This document shows positions 1-7,720 of a DNA stretch of 64,000 nucleotides, piece after piece. The notes under the pieces are model-generated. The model was not told the origin of the DNA. It worked only from the letters and a program-made list of their open reading frames with translations, and did not search any database. Source of the stretch: Streptococcus sanguinis SK355 (lineage in GTDB: Bacteria; Bacillota; Bacilli; Lactobacillales; Streptococcaceae); the NCBI RefSeq assembly GCF_000212855.1, contig NZ_GL890993.1, positions 38,683 to 102,682 on the forward strand, read 5' to 3'. The position numbers and the translations under genes were made by a program. The stretch's first letter is position 1, and each line of letters opens with the position of its first letter.

Positions 1-699
1 ATTCTGACCAGCAAGAATCCTATCCAGTGCCTGCTCCATGCCAGAAGTCCCTTTCAGCGTCTTATTGCCTTCCTTATCCTCCTGCAGCTGTGCAAGACCA
101 ATAAACTGGGAGGCAAACACACCGTTGCTATAACTGCGGTTAGGACTGGTAGTAAAGTCAATTCCTTCAATACCAGCAGCTTCAAAGGCTTCCCGCATAG
201 CATTCATATTACTGTAGGTAATGCCATTGCCCTGTGCCCCGAAGGAAACCTGCTTGAGATTTTTCTGCGACAGCTGGGTTTTGACATAGTCCTTATCCAG
301 CTCTAGGTATTGATTGAAAATCTCTGCCACCTTATCGTACTGGGATTCTTCCACATAGAGAATCTTGCCGGTAGCTGACTTGTAACTCTTGTCAATAATG
401 GCATAAACATTATAAGTCGTGGCATCCTCTGCAATGGGAACACCATTTCGGTCATAGATTGTTCCCCGCCGGGCAGCGACTGTAACCGTCTTTTGATGGA
501 CTACTTCTGCTCCCTTTGATAGATTAACACCGAACTTCTGGTCTGTCCCGATAATGATGGCAAAATTAATCAAGAAAACGAAAAAGAGAAAGATAGCTAA
601 GATACTCATGCTCTTTCCCACTTGCCGCCGATTGTATTCAGGGGTTTGCCTATTTTTCAGGGCGTATTTTTTAATTTTTTCAAAAATTCTATTCTTCAT
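1..699 (-). CDS. pbpX: Penicillin-binding protein 2X, N-terminal part (runs off the window)
   Basis: The gene starts at 699 and continues past position 1; 233 codons are visible. The product is a class B PBP, the division transpeptidase that cross-links septal peptidoglycan at the membrane outer face. Visible are a basic cytoplasmic N-terminus, one membrane segment (about residues 31-50), and the start of the PBP dimerisation domain with the typical [10 protein letters not shown] stretch. The transpeptidase domain with its SxxK serine lies outside the window. The ATG overlaps the 3' end of ftsL by 11 bp, so the two are translationally coupled in the rsmH-ftsL-pbpX order usual for streptococci. 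Recognition is from sequence similarity to known PBP2X; an assignment to another class B PBP is unlikely given the neighbours. Confidence 0.93.
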   Translation of the reverse strand, partial: MKNRIFEKIKKYALKNRQTPEYNRRQVGKSMSILAIFLFFVFLINFAIIIGTDQKFGVNLSKGAEVVHQKTVTVAARRGTIYDRNGVPIAEDATTYNVYAIIDKSYKSATGKILYVEESQYDKVAEIFNQYLELDKDYVKTQLSQKNLKQVSFGAQGNGITYSNMNAMREAFEAAGIEGIDFTTSPNRSYSNGVFASQFIGLAQLQEDKEGNKTLKGTSGMEQALDRILAGQN

Positions 700-1012
700 C
701 CGTTGAACTCACTGTTTTACGATTTCCCTTCTGGAGTTTCATATCCTGAGAGCTGGCTAGCTGGGACAGTCTTTCATAGCGGGTCAGTTCATTGACTTCC
801 TGCTTGATGTCGGCCAGCTCTGTCTGCTCCGCTTCAATCTGTGTATTGACTTCCGTCAAATCCCGATCTACCTGCAATAGCTTGGTCTGCATAAAGACGA
901 TGCTGACTGCTAAAATAATGGCAGTCAAAACGATAGAGCCATAAAAGGCCTTCTCAACTCGGGAAAATTTTCTCATCTGATCTTGAAGCGGGTTTGGTCT
1001 TTTTTCTGACAT
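689..1012 (-). CDS. ftsL: Cell division protein FtsL
   Basis: A 107-residue bitopic membrane protein: short polar cytoplasmic tail, one membrane helix at about residues 22-42, then an extracellular coiled-coil stretch (about 43-90) rich in Leu, Glu and Gln. This is the FtsL layout; the protein forms the FtsL-DivIC(FtsB)-DivIB complex that brings PBP2X and FtsW to the septum. It sits between rsmH (7 bp upstream) and pbpX (11 bp overlap), the conserved position in the division cluster. FtsL sequences diverge fast, so the call rests on size, topology and context more than on motifs. Confidence 0.88.
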   Translation of the reverse strand: MSEKRPNPLQDQMRKFSRVEKAFYGSIVLTAIILAVSIVFMQTKLLQVDRDLTEVNTQIEAEQTELADIKQEVNELTRYERLSQLASSQDMKLQKGNRKTVSSTDEE

Positions 1013-1019
1013 TTCTTCC

Positions 1020-1970
1020 TCACTTGTGTATCTTACGGGCCACGCGCAGCTTGGCGGAATGAGCCCGGTTATTGCTTTCTAATTCTTCTTTGCTTGGTAA
1101 AATTGGTTTGCGGCTGACCAGCTCCAGCTTAGGCTGCAGTTCATCTGGGATGAAGGGCAAGCCTTTTGGAACATCCACTGTTGACGCCTCCTTGAAAAGC
1201 TGCTTGGTCAGACGGTCTTCCAGCGAATGAAAAGTAATGACCGCAATCCGGCCGTCCACCGCCAGCAAATCAATAGCTTGCTGAATAGACTCATCCGCCG
1301 CTCCCAACTCATCATTGACCTCAATCCGAATGGCCTGAAAAATCTGCTTGGCTGGATGACCTTTCTTCTTCAGCTCCTTAGCTGGCTTAGCCGACTTGAT
1401 AATTTCAGCCAGTTCTGTCGTTGTTTCAATGGGCTTGACACTTCTAGCCTGCTCAATCTTGCGAGCAATCTGCTTAGAAAACTTATCTTCGCCGTATTTA
1501 AAAAAGATTCGTACTAAATCCTGATAGCTATAATGATTGACAACCTCAAAAGCTGTCAAGGCTGCATCGCGGTTCATGCGCATATCCAAAGGCGCATCCT
1601 GTTTATAGGAAAAACCACGCTCACGCTGATCCAGCTGAGGGCTGGAAACGCCTAAGTCATAACAAATCCCATCAATTTCTTCCACACCGGCTTCTTGCAA
1701 ACGGCTCTTGAGGTGGCGGAAATTGTCCTTGATAAAGGTCACCATCCCCCGCTCTACATAAGGAGCCAGGCGCTTTTTAGCATTGTCAATAGCTGTCTGG
1801 TCCTGATCAAAGGCATAAAGATGCCCCTCATCTCCGAGCTGACTCAAAAGATATTCGCTGTGACCAGCACCGCCAAGGGTCGCATCGACATAGATGCCAT
1901 CAGGCTTAACCGCCAACTGGTCAACCGTTTCATGAAGAAGAACAGTAATGTGATGAAATTCGTTTGTCAT
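1020..1970 (-). CDS. rsmH: 16S rRNA (cytosine-1402-N4)-methyltransferase
   Basis: 316 residues, the usual size for RsmH (MraW). It methylates C1402 of 16S rRNA in the decoding centre using S-adenosylmethionine. The SAM-binding segment [14 protein letters not shown] is at about residues 29-42, the acidic ribose-binding stretch FDQDQ at 54-58, and the family signature ITFHSLEDR at about 246-254. It is the first gene of the rsmH-ftsL-pbpX transcript. The N-terminus ([15 protein letters not shown]) matches the known streptococcal start, yet the only good -10 box ends 10 bp before this ATG and there is no clear Shine-Dalgarno (see findings). Confidence 0.95.
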   Translation of the reverse strand: MTNEFHHITVLLHETVDQLAVKPDGIYVDATLGGAGHSEYLLSQLGDEGHLYAFDQDQTAIDNAKKRLAPYVERGMVTFIKDNFRHLKSRLQEAGVEEIDGICYDLGVSSPQLDQRERGFSYKQDAPLDMRMNRDAALTAFEVVNHYSYQDLVRIFFKYGEDKFSKQIARKIEQARSVKPIETTTELAEIIKSAKPAKELKKKGHPAKQIFQAIRIEVNDELGAADESIQQAIDLLAVDGRIAVITFHSLEDRLTKQLFKEASTVDVPKGLPFIPDELQPKLELVSRKPILPSKEELESNNRAHSAKLRVARKIHK

Positions 1971-1979
1971 ATCTTACTT

Positions 1980-1988
1980 ATTATATCA
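1980..1988 (-). promoter_or_regulatory. Extended -10 promoter of rsmH
   Basis: On the minus strand the sequence reads TGATATAAT, an extended -10 element. No -35 box stands out. The predicted RNA start is only about 3-4 bases before the rsmH ATG. Confidence 0.55.
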
Positions 1989-2052
1989 CATTCAAAAGCA
2001 AAAAAAAATTTAAAAGAAAAAGTAAGCGGATGAAATCCTTTTTAAAATTTTT

Positions 2053-2125
2053 TGTCAGATATACTTGACACTTTTTTCAAAAAGTATTATACTAGCATAA
2101 AATAAAAGTCAAATATAACTGACAA
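2053..2125 (+). promoter_or_regulatory. Promoter with two matching operator palindromes for the HTH-regulator operon
   Basis: A consensus promoter is present: TTGACA at 2065-2070, a 17-bp spacer, and TATACT at 2088-2093. Two inverted repeats flank it: one at 2053-2070 covering the -35 box (arms TGTCA/TGACA) and one at 2108-2125 downstream of the start site (arms GTCA/TGAC). The reverse complement of the first matches the second at 15 of 18 positions. This is inferred to be a pair of binding sites for the regulator encoded next. Confidence 0.7.
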
Positions 2126-2170
2126 ACTTACTAAAAGTTATCAGTTATAGAATTAGAAAGGAAGGGTGTA

Positions 2171-2386
2171 ATGAATCGTGTCAAAGAATTTCGAAAAGAA
2201 AAAAAGATGTCTCAGCTAGAGTTGGCCAAGTCTATCGGGGTATCGCGGCAAACTATCAATATGATTGAAAACAACAAATACAACCCCACTCTCGAGCTCT
2301 GTATCAATCTGGCTAGAGCGCTGGATACTGACCTCAACGCCCTCTTTTGGGAACCCCAGCTGACAGATGAAGAATCAGATGACTAA
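2171..2386 (+). CDS. Small XRE/Cro-C1 family helix-turn-helix regulator
   Basis: A 71-residue protein made almost entirely of one HTH domain: MSQLELAKSIGVSRQTINMIE (about residues 13-33) spans the two DNA-reading helices, followed by the typical TLELCINLARAL helix. This is the YgzD/small XRE type that in Firmicutes usually sits ahead of small membrane-protein genes. A good ribosome binding site (GGAAGGG) precedes the ATG. The twin palindromes around its promoter suggest that it represses its own operon. The inducing signal cannot be read from the sequence. Confidence 0.88.
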   Translation: MNRVKEFRKEKKMSQLELAKSIGVSRQTINMIENNKYNPTLELCINLARALDTDLNALFWEPQLTDEESDD

Positions 2387-2433
2387 GAGTTTTTCCCTGC
2401 AGCAACATTCATACCTAAAGAAAGGACACAAAC

Positions 2434-2976
2434 ATGAAAAAAGAAACATTCTCAGACAAGATGATTAAACGATTTTACGGCATTACTGGACCTTTGGACG
2501 AGCAAAAACGCCAACAGGCTGAGCACTTAGGAAATATAGGCTTTATTTGGCTTTTCTTTATCCTGATTTTTGGCAATGCCATCGCCTTTCCCTTAGCCTT
2601 TCGCTGGCCCAAAATTATCGCTCTAGCCTATCCTATCCTGCTAGAAATCCTTATCCTCGGCTTCTGTGTCTATATAATCATCCAAGCACGCCGCAAAGGA
2701 ATTGATGACCTAGAGCTAGGACTTCAGGATGAAAAAGAAGAAAAAGCTATGAAACATGCTGGTCTCAAAGCAGGATTCTCTTATTGGCTGCTCTTTTATC
2801 CTCTCTTCGGCATCATGATAGCTGTCATGGAAAAGAAAGATATCCTGCAAATTTTGCTTCAGCCTAAACTCATTATAACTGGATTAGCCGCAGGCCTTGG
2901 ATTTGGACTGATGATGCATTTCATTGCCAAAGGAAAGATTCGCCAAGCACAAAAAAAGGAGGAAGAAGACCTATGA
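2434..2976 (+). CDS. DUF3278-type four-helix membrane protein
   Basis: 180 residues with four hydrophobic segments (roughly 32-54, 60-84, 113-133 and 145-165) and charged ends, including a basic Lys-rich C-terminus. It resembles the DUF3278 family of Lactobacillales, of unknown function and commonly paired with a small XRE regulator. It follows the HTH gene by 47 bp with its own RBS (AAAGGAC) and overlaps the next gene by 4 bp. By context it is the membrane effector or sensor partner of the regulator; no enzymatic motif is visible. Confidence 0.8.
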   Translation: MKKETFSDKMIKRFYGITGPLDEQKRQQAEHLGNIGFIWLFFILIFGNAIAFPLAFRWPKIIALAYPILLEILILGFCVYIIIQARRKGIDDLELGLQDEKEEKAMKHAGLKAGFSYWLLFYPLFGIMIAVMEKKDILQILLQPKLIITGLAAGLGFGLMMHFIAKGKIRQAQKKEEEDL

Positions 2977-3149
2977 GACTCAATCTCAAAGAAAAAATGG
3001 ATCTAGGCATTCTGTCCCTCATTATTGCCATCGCTGCTTATTTCTTTTTCCGTATCACGGAGCCTTGGATTTTCTGGCTGGATGTAGCAATCATCGTTAG
3101 CTGCATCTATGTAGCCCTCCGCATTTTGAAAAAACGTAAACAAGAATAA
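2973..3149 (+). CDS. Small membrane protein, third gene of the HTH operon
   Basis: A 58-residue ORF that begins in an ATGA overlap with the preceding DUF3278 gene and has the RBS GGAGGAAG at 2958-2965. It carries two hydrophobic segments (about residues 11-27 and 33-51), then a basic tail ending KKRKQE. A terminator follows directly. Translation coupling and shared hydrophobic character say it works with the 180-aa protein. The function is unknown. Confidence 0.8.
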   Translation: MRLNLKEKMDLGILSLIIAIAAYFFFRITEPWIFWLDVAIIVSCIYVALRILKKRKQE

Positions 3150-3152
3150 AAG

Positions 3153-3198
3153 AATCCCTCGACAGGAACTTTCTAGCTTCCTAGCGAGGGATTTTTTA
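3153..3198. terminator. Bidirectional terminator between the HTH operon and the glyQS operon
   Basis: Stem AATCCCTCG (3153-3161) pairs with CGAGGGATT (3185-3193), with T runs on both sides. It serves the plus-strand HTH operon and the minus-strand glyQ-glyS-DUF896 transcript. Confidence 0.85.
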
Positions 3199-3209
3199 TT
3201 TATATCTAC

Positions 3210-3466
3210 TTAAGACTCTGGGTCATCCAGACTTCGGCCATGAAGACCTTTCTCGCGCTGAACTTGACGCAACTTCTCAGGTGTCACATCATTGCCATCC
3301 TCATCAACAATCTTGATGCCTTCGATGTGATGACGAACAGAGCGACGGTAGCCTTCGATATACTCTTCACGAAGCTTGGCTTGTTCCACTTTTTCCTCAG
3401 CAGTTAGGCCTTCCGTTTTTTCTTTTTAGCCAGTTCGTTGATGCGTTCAATTTTTTTAGGATCCAT
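3210..3466 (-). pseudogene. DUF896 (YnzC family) protein gene, frameshifted
   Basis: Read from the ATG at 3466, the frame gives [20 protein letters not shown] and then a stop. One base more in the A-run (3417-3422 on the plus strand) would give the complete DUF896 protein of 85 residues, with [25 protein letters not shown] and the C-terminal [12 protein letters not shown]. The remaining coding sequence has no other stop. The gene follows glyS by 20 bp with a good RBS (AGAGGTAG) and belongs to its operon. DUF896 proteins are small, two-helix and of unclear function. The defect is a single missing A in a six-A run: a real mutation, a sequencing error, or a site repaired by slippage. Confidence 0.85.
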
Positions 3467-3486
3467 GATTCTACCTCTCTTACCTT

Positions 3487-5526
3487 TTATTTGGTATTAA
3501 TCTGATTAAACTGGGCCAGCTGTCCCGCCTTAGCCGTCAATGAAGCTAGGAGAGCTAGGCGGTTGTTACGCACAGCTTCATCTTCTGCCATGACCATGGT
3601 ATGATCAAAGAAAGCATCGATAACTGGACTGAGAGCAAAGAGTTGGTCCAGATTGGCAGCTAAGTCTGCCGTCAGCTCCACTGCTTCAATAGCAGCTGCC
3701 AAATCTTTTTCCTCTTGATTTTCAAAGAGAGCTGGATTGACAGCTGTCTGCCCTTGGGCTTTCTCAGCTAGATTGAAGACCCGAGACAGGCTTTCGACTG
3801 CTGACTTGAAGTTGGCTTCCTGAGCTTTTTCTGCTAGAAGCGCAGCTGTTTCTACCAAATCGCGTACAACGAAGTGAGTGCTTTGAAGAACAGCTGTCAC
3901 GATATCTTTCGGAATACTGCGATCCATCATCTTCTCAACACGGGCACGGAAGAAGTCCAGCACCGCCTCTTGATTGTCATAGCTTAGGCTATCAAACTTG
4001 AGTTCGTAAAGTCGACCAAGAAGCTGAGCCAAGTCAATGTTCCAGCCAAACTTGTCCAAGATACGCACGACACCCTGAGTCGCACGGCGCAGTGCATAAG
4101 GGTCATTGGAACCGCTCGGAATCAGTCCAACTGAGAAGAAGGACAGAATGGTATCCAGCTTATCAGCCAGAGCCAAGACTGCTCCGACCTTGGTGTCAGG
4201 CAATTCGCCATCGGCTGAAGTCGGCATATAGTGCTCCCGAATGGCAGCTGCAACCGCAGCATTCTCACCAGCCAGAAGAGCATACTTCTCTCCCATGATA
4301 CCTTGCAGCTCATCAAATTCCCCAACCATGCCAGTCAGCAGGTCAAACTTATAAATAGCCGCTGCACGAGCCAAGTCAGCTGTTTCATCAGCATCCAATC
4401 CTGCCTCTTGTGCCAAGAGAGCAGCAATCTTGCCAGTCCGCTCCATGTGCTCTGCCAGAGAACCAATCTTTTCGTGGAAGGTCACATTGTTCAGCTTTTC
4501 AACCAAGTCAGCAATAGCCAGTTTTTGGTCTTCCCGCCAGAAGAATTCCCCATCTTCCAGACGAGCCACCAAGACTTTTTCATTTCCCTTGATGACATTT
4601 TCTAAGTGCTCTGCATTTCCGTTGCGAACAGAGATAAAGTGCGGCAAAAGTTTGCCTTCAGCATCGCGCACAACAAAATAACGCTGGTGCTCTTTCATGG
4701 AAGTCACCAAGACTTCTTCTGGCACCTCTAAATATTTAGCATCAAAATTACCTAGGAAAGCAGTTGGATATTCTACCAGATTCAAGACTTCATTGAGCAG
4801 GTCTTCGTCAATTTCGATAGAAACACCGTGCTCCTCTTCCAGTGCTCGAATCTGCTCGACAATCATATCACCCCGCTCAAGAGGACTGGCAATGACAAAC
4901 TGAGCCCGTAGGTCATCTTCATAGGAATCCGCTGAAACAATCTCCGTTTCTTTCCCTAAGAAACGATGGCCACGGCTGGTACGACCGCTCTTGATGTCCA
5001 AGAAATCCAAATCAAAGGCCTGCTCATCTAGGAGCACAGTCAAGGTATGAACTGGGCGGATGTATTCAAAGGTGTTGTTGGCCCAGTGCATGCTGACAGG
5101 GAAGGTCAGAGCTTGCAGAACTTCCGTCACCGCTGGGATGATTTCCTCTACCGGGCGGCCGATTTCTTCCTTGGTCACATAGACGTATTCTTCTCCCTTG
5201 ATTTCACGGAAAGTAATGTCCTCAACCGTCAAGCCCTTGCCACGGACAAAGCCTTCGGCAGCCTTGGTAAAGTTGCCATCTGCGTCCAGAGCAATTTTCT
5301 TAGAAGGGCCTTTGAAATCTTCGGTCAAGTCGGACTGCTTGTCCGCCAATCCAACCACGCGCACGGCTAAACGGCGAGGCGTGGAGAACATTTCGATTTT
5401 CTCAAAGCTCAGACGATGGTCTGTTAGGAAGGCCCCCATCTTGTCGCGCAGCTGCTTCATGCTCGGTGTCACGACATAGGCTGGCATTTCCTCCAAGCCT
5501 AATTCAACTAATAAATTTTTCACCAT
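3487..5526 (-). CDS. glyS: Glycyl-tRNA synthetase beta subunit
   Basis: 679 residues, the usual size for the bacterial beta chain of the alpha2-beta2 GlyRS. The beta chain binds tRNA-Gly while the alpha chain (glyQ, 2 bp upstream) carries the catalytic site. The N-terminus ([15 protein letters not shown]) is the family signature, followed by B3/B4-like and HD-like middle domains and the C-terminal anticodon-binding region (about 560-679). The 2-bp gap to glyQ implies coupled translation, which suits a complex with equal subunit numbers. Regulation is probably through the T-box leader far upstream at 7445-7624. Confidence 0.97.
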   Translation of the reverse strand: MVKNLLVELGLEEMPAYVVTPSMKQLRDKMGAFLTDHRLSFEKIEMFSTPRRLAVRVVGLADKQSDLTEDFKGPSKKIALDADGNFTKAAEGFVRGKGLTVEDITFREIKGEEYVYVTKEEIGRPVEEIIPAVTEVLQALTFPVSMHWANNTFEYIRPVHTLTVLLDEQAFDLDFLDIKSGRTSRGHRFLGKETEIVSADSYEDDLRAQFVIASPLERGDMIVEQIRALEEEHGVSIEIDEDLLNEVLNLVEYPTAFLGNFDAKYLEVPEEVLVTSMKEHQRYFVVRDAEGKLLPHFISVRNGNAEHLENVIKGNEKVLVARLEDGEFFWREDQKLAIADLVEKLNNVTFHEKIGSLAEHMERTGKIAALLAQEAGLDADETADLARAAAIYKFDLLTGMVGEFDELQGIMGEKYALLAGENAAVAAAIREHYMPTSADGELPDTKVGAVLALADKLDTILSFFSVGLIPSGSNDPYALRRATQGVVRILDKFGWNIDLAQLLGRLYELKFDSLSYDNQEAVLDFFRARVEKMMDRSIPKDIVTAVLQSTHFVVRDLVETAALLAEKAQEANFKSAVESLSRVFNLAEKAQGQTAVNPALFENQEEKDLAAAIEAVELTADLAANLDQLFALSPVIDAFFDHTMVMAEDEAVRNNRLALLASLTAKAGQLAQFNQINTK

Positions 5527-5528
5527 GA

Positions 5529-6446
5529 TTATTCTCCCTCCTCTGCCAAGAGTTTCTCGCGAGTCTCTGCATCCAAAAGCGGGTAGCCCAGACGCTTGCG
5601 CTCAGCTACAAAGGTCTTGGCCACAACACGCGCCAGATTACGAATACGAGCAATATAACCAGCCCGCTCTGTCACAGATACAGCGCCACGCGCATCCAAG
5701 AGATTAAAGGTATGCGAGCATTTGAGAACATAGTCATAGGCCGGGTGCACCAGATGCTCGTCCAGACAGCGCTTAGCTTCTGCTTCAAACTTCTCAAAAT
5801 TCCCCAAGAGCAAGTCTTGGTCACTGACCTCAAAGCTGTACTTGGAATGCTCATACTCAGGATGCGTGAAAATTTCGCCGTACTTAACTCCATCAGCCCA
5901 CTCAATGTCGTAGACTGAGTCTACTTCCTGGATATAAGAAGCCAGACGCTCCAGACCATAAGTCACCTCAGCAGTCACCGGCTGAGTTGGCAGACCTCCG
6001 ACCTGCTGGAAGTATGTGAACTGAGTGATTTCCATACCATCCAGCCAGACTTCCCAGCCCAGACCAGCCGAGCCAGTTGAAGGATTTTCCCAGTTATCCT
6101 CGACAAAGCGGATGTCGTGCTCCAGCGGATTGATACCCAAGAGCTCCAAAGACTGCAAGTAAAGTTCTTGGATATTGCTTGGAGACGGCTTCATAACCAC
6201 TTGAAATTGGTGGTGTTGATAAAGGCGGTTAGGATTTTCCCCATAACGACCATCTGCTGGTCGGCGAGACGGCTCTACATAGGCCGCATTCCACGGCTCT
6301 GGCCCAATAGCCCGCAGGAAGGTATAGGGACTCATCGTTCCCGCCCCCTTCTCGTTATCATAAGCCTGCATGAGCATACACCCCTGGTCATTCCAGAACT
6401 GCTGCAAAGTCAAGATAATTTCTTGAAAGGTAAGTTTCTTAGACAT
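5529..6446 (-). CDS. glyQ: Glycyl-tRNA synthetase alpha subunit
   Basis: 305 residues, standard for GlyQ, the class II catalytic subunit that activates glycine with ATP. Highly conserved stretches seen are [20 protein letters not shown] near the N-terminus, [20 protein letters not shown] (about 55-75), and the motif around [21 protein letters not shown]. The RBS AAAGGAG stands 7 bases before the ATG. A near copy of this start region (RBS, ATG and seven codons) lies 179 bp upstream. No promoter of its own is evident, so expression probably depends on read-through from the T-box leader across the metallopeptidase gene. Confidence 0.97.
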   Translation of the reverse strand: MSKKLTFQEIILTLQQFWNDQGCMLMQAYDNEKGAGTMSPYTFLRAIGPEPWNAAYVEPSRRPADGRYGENPNRLYQHHQFQVVMKPSPSNIQELYLQSLELLGINPLEHDIRFVEDNWENPSTGSAGLGWEVWLDGMEITQFTYFQQVGGLPTQPVTAEVTYGLERLASYIQEVDSVYDIEWADGVKYGEIFTHPEYEHSKYSFEVSDQDLLLGNFEKFEAEAKRCLDEHLVHPAYDYVLKCSHTFNLLDARGAVSVTERAGYIARIRNLARVVAKTFVAERKRLGYPLLDAETREKLLAEEGE

Positions 6447-6643
6447 TAGTTACTCCTTTAGTTTCTTGAGATTCTTGCGAAGCGTTCAAAAGGGAACAAT
6501 TACTTCCCTTTTGAAAAGCTAGTACATCGCTTAGACAAACCTCCCCATAGCGGTTGTCGTTAGTCAATCGAACCTTTAGGTTCGCAATTGACTTTAGCGA
6601 GGTGAAACGTTAACTTCTTAGACATTTTTTACTCCTTTAGTTT
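6436..6643 (-). repeat. Duplicated glyQ start region flanking a 150-bp segment with two hairpins
   Basis: The 29 bases at 6436-6464 (glyQ RBS, ATG and first codons) recur at 6615-6643 with 27 of 29 identical. Between them lie a perfect 12-bp inverted repeat (6485-6496 with 6504-6515, 7-base loop) and a second hairpin (6562-6574 with 6579-6593). The upstream copy opens a 21-codon ORF (6560-6625) that begins MSKKLTF like GlyQ and then diverges. It reads as a duplication or insertion that left a decoy start. Confidence 0.75.
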
Positions 6644-6645
6644 GT

Positions 6646-7407
6646 TTATATCTCTTTGTCTATTATTTTCTGCTGTATGAACCAATCCAACAAGGGAAGT
6701 GTTTTATCTGTATTTTCCCAATGATGATAAGAATTAAAGACCGCTTGCACACTGCCTAGATTTTCTACTAACTTGTCAACTGTCAAAAAACTGCGCCAGT
6801 ATTCGTAAAAAATACTATCATAATTCCCTTTATAAGTCGAAGTACCGAAATCATTCAATGAGTACCAACCGTGCTTTTTCTGAAAGAGCTCAACAAGAGA
6901 CTGATTACAAGCTTTTTCCACTCGAAATTCCTCATCTGTAAAGAAATACTTGCGACTAATATACTCAGCCATACCTTCTTCAAACCAGATATAGGCACCG
7001 TATCCATCAAAGTCATCTAAAAAATGCTCCGACCAATGAGCTAACTCATGGCCCACAATCTGCAAGAGAGAATTTTCAGACAAAGACTGATAGTTGCTTT
7101 CTATTGCTCGAGTTTGGTGAGAGGTCTCGTAATTCTCCAACTGAAGGAGATACAAATCTTTCCAAACCGGCAACTCGGGAGTCATAACCATCCGCTTATC
7201 ATTTGTATAAGCTGGCACAGGAATTTCACGAATGATCTGCGTAGCAGAATCAAAATCGGACCAAATGATGGCTTGCGGCAAGTCATAAACCGCAAACTCG
7301 TCTTTTAAAAAAGCTAGATAATCCTGCAACTTTGCGGCATTCTTTGCGACGAAATCTCGAAAAGCTACTAATTGATTCTCATCTTTTACAAGATAAAGGT
7401 TCTCCAT
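6646..7407 (-). CDS. Putative zinc metallopeptidase (HExxH, gluzincin-like)
   Basis: 253 residues with no signal peptide, so probably cytoplasmic. HELAHWSEHF at about residues 120-129 contains the zinc-binding HExxH, and WFEEGMAEY (141-149) supplies a likely third ligand (E144 or E148), spaced as in gluzincins. A second substrate-cleft region lies toward the C-terminus, ending in a helical tail. I do not recognise a named gene. The gene sits between a T-box leader and glyQ on the same strand, so it is apparently induced by uncharged tRNA-Gly together with the synthetase; one inference is a role in releasing glycine or processing peptides under starvation. RBS AAAGGAG precedes the ATG. It could be a late insertion into the leader-glyQ junction. 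Confidence 0.75.
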   Translation of the reverse strand: MENLYLVKDENQLVAFRDFVAKNAAKLQDYLAFLKDEFAVYDLPQAIIWSDFDSATQIIREIPVPAYTNDKRMVMTPELPVWKDLYLLQLENYETSHQTRAIESNYQSLSENSLLQIVGHELAHWSEHFLDDFDGYGAYIWFEEGMAEYISRKYFFTDEEFRVEKACNQSLVELFQKKHGWYSLNDFGTSTYKGNYDSIFYEYWRSFLTVDKLVENLGSVQAVFNSYHHWENTDKTLPLLDWFIQQKIIDKEI

Positions 7408-7444
7408 GAATCTCCTTTCTTTCGAACAATAGACTCAGTACGCA

Positions 7445-7624
7445 AAAGAACCACATCCGACACTCCTAGGCTCTTCAACCTAGGGGCGTCAAGACGCGGT
7501 TCCACCCTAATTTATTACTTCATTGCTTTTGAAATTATAACCGAAAGCGCCATCTGCACTGCTTCCCTATCCGGCTCACACTATCCCGAACTCGCTAAAA
7601 AGTAGACAATGAGAATTCTTTCTA
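7445..7624 (-). promoter_or_regulatory. T-box riboswitch (probably tRNA-Gly)
   Basis: On the minus strand the hallmark T-box sequence GGGTGGAACCGCG is at 7495-7507. A terminator competes with it: GAACCGCGTC (7493-7502) pairs with GATGTGGTTC (7448-7457), an inner CCTAGG/CCTAGG stem lies between, and a TTCTTTT run ends it at 7444-7450. A GGC glycine codon at 7549-7551 lies in the 3' side of the presumed stem I and is a candidate specifier (weak). The leader runs from the promoter to the RBS of the metallopeptidase gene, with glyQ and glyS downstream. This accounts for most of the 313 bp without a gene at 7408-7720. Confidence 0.85.
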
Positions 7625-7630
7625 AAAAAG

Positions 7631-7659
7631 ATTATAGCAGAAAATAAGGCCAATGTAAA
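7631..7659 (-). promoter_or_regulatory. Promoter of the T-box/metallopeptidase/glyQS operon
   Basis: Minus strand: TTTACA at 7654-7659, a 17-bp spacer, and TATAAT at 7631-7636. It places the RNA start near 7624, giving a leader of about 217 bases. Confidence 0.8.
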
Positions 7660-7670
7660 ATACTTATCGA

Positions 7671-7702
7671 AAAATCCCTCAAGTTTCAACTTAAGGGATT
7701 TT
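7671..7702 (-). terminator. Terminator of the subtilisin-like protease gene
   Basis: Near-perfect hairpin (AAAATCCCTTAAGTT with AACTTGAGGGATTTT, minus strand) followed by T residues, 19 bp after the protease stop codon and just upstream of the glyQS-operon promoter. Confidence 0.8.
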
Positions 7703-7720
7703 AACTCACTTGAAAACCAA

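Noticed and set aside
3400..3430. Programmed -1 frameshift in DUF896
   Set aside because: No X-XXY-YYZ heptamer in frame and no downstream structure was found; kept as mutation, error or slippage.
7372..7605. 77-codon plus-strand ORF
   Set aside because: It lies antisense to the T-box leader, which explains the sequence better.
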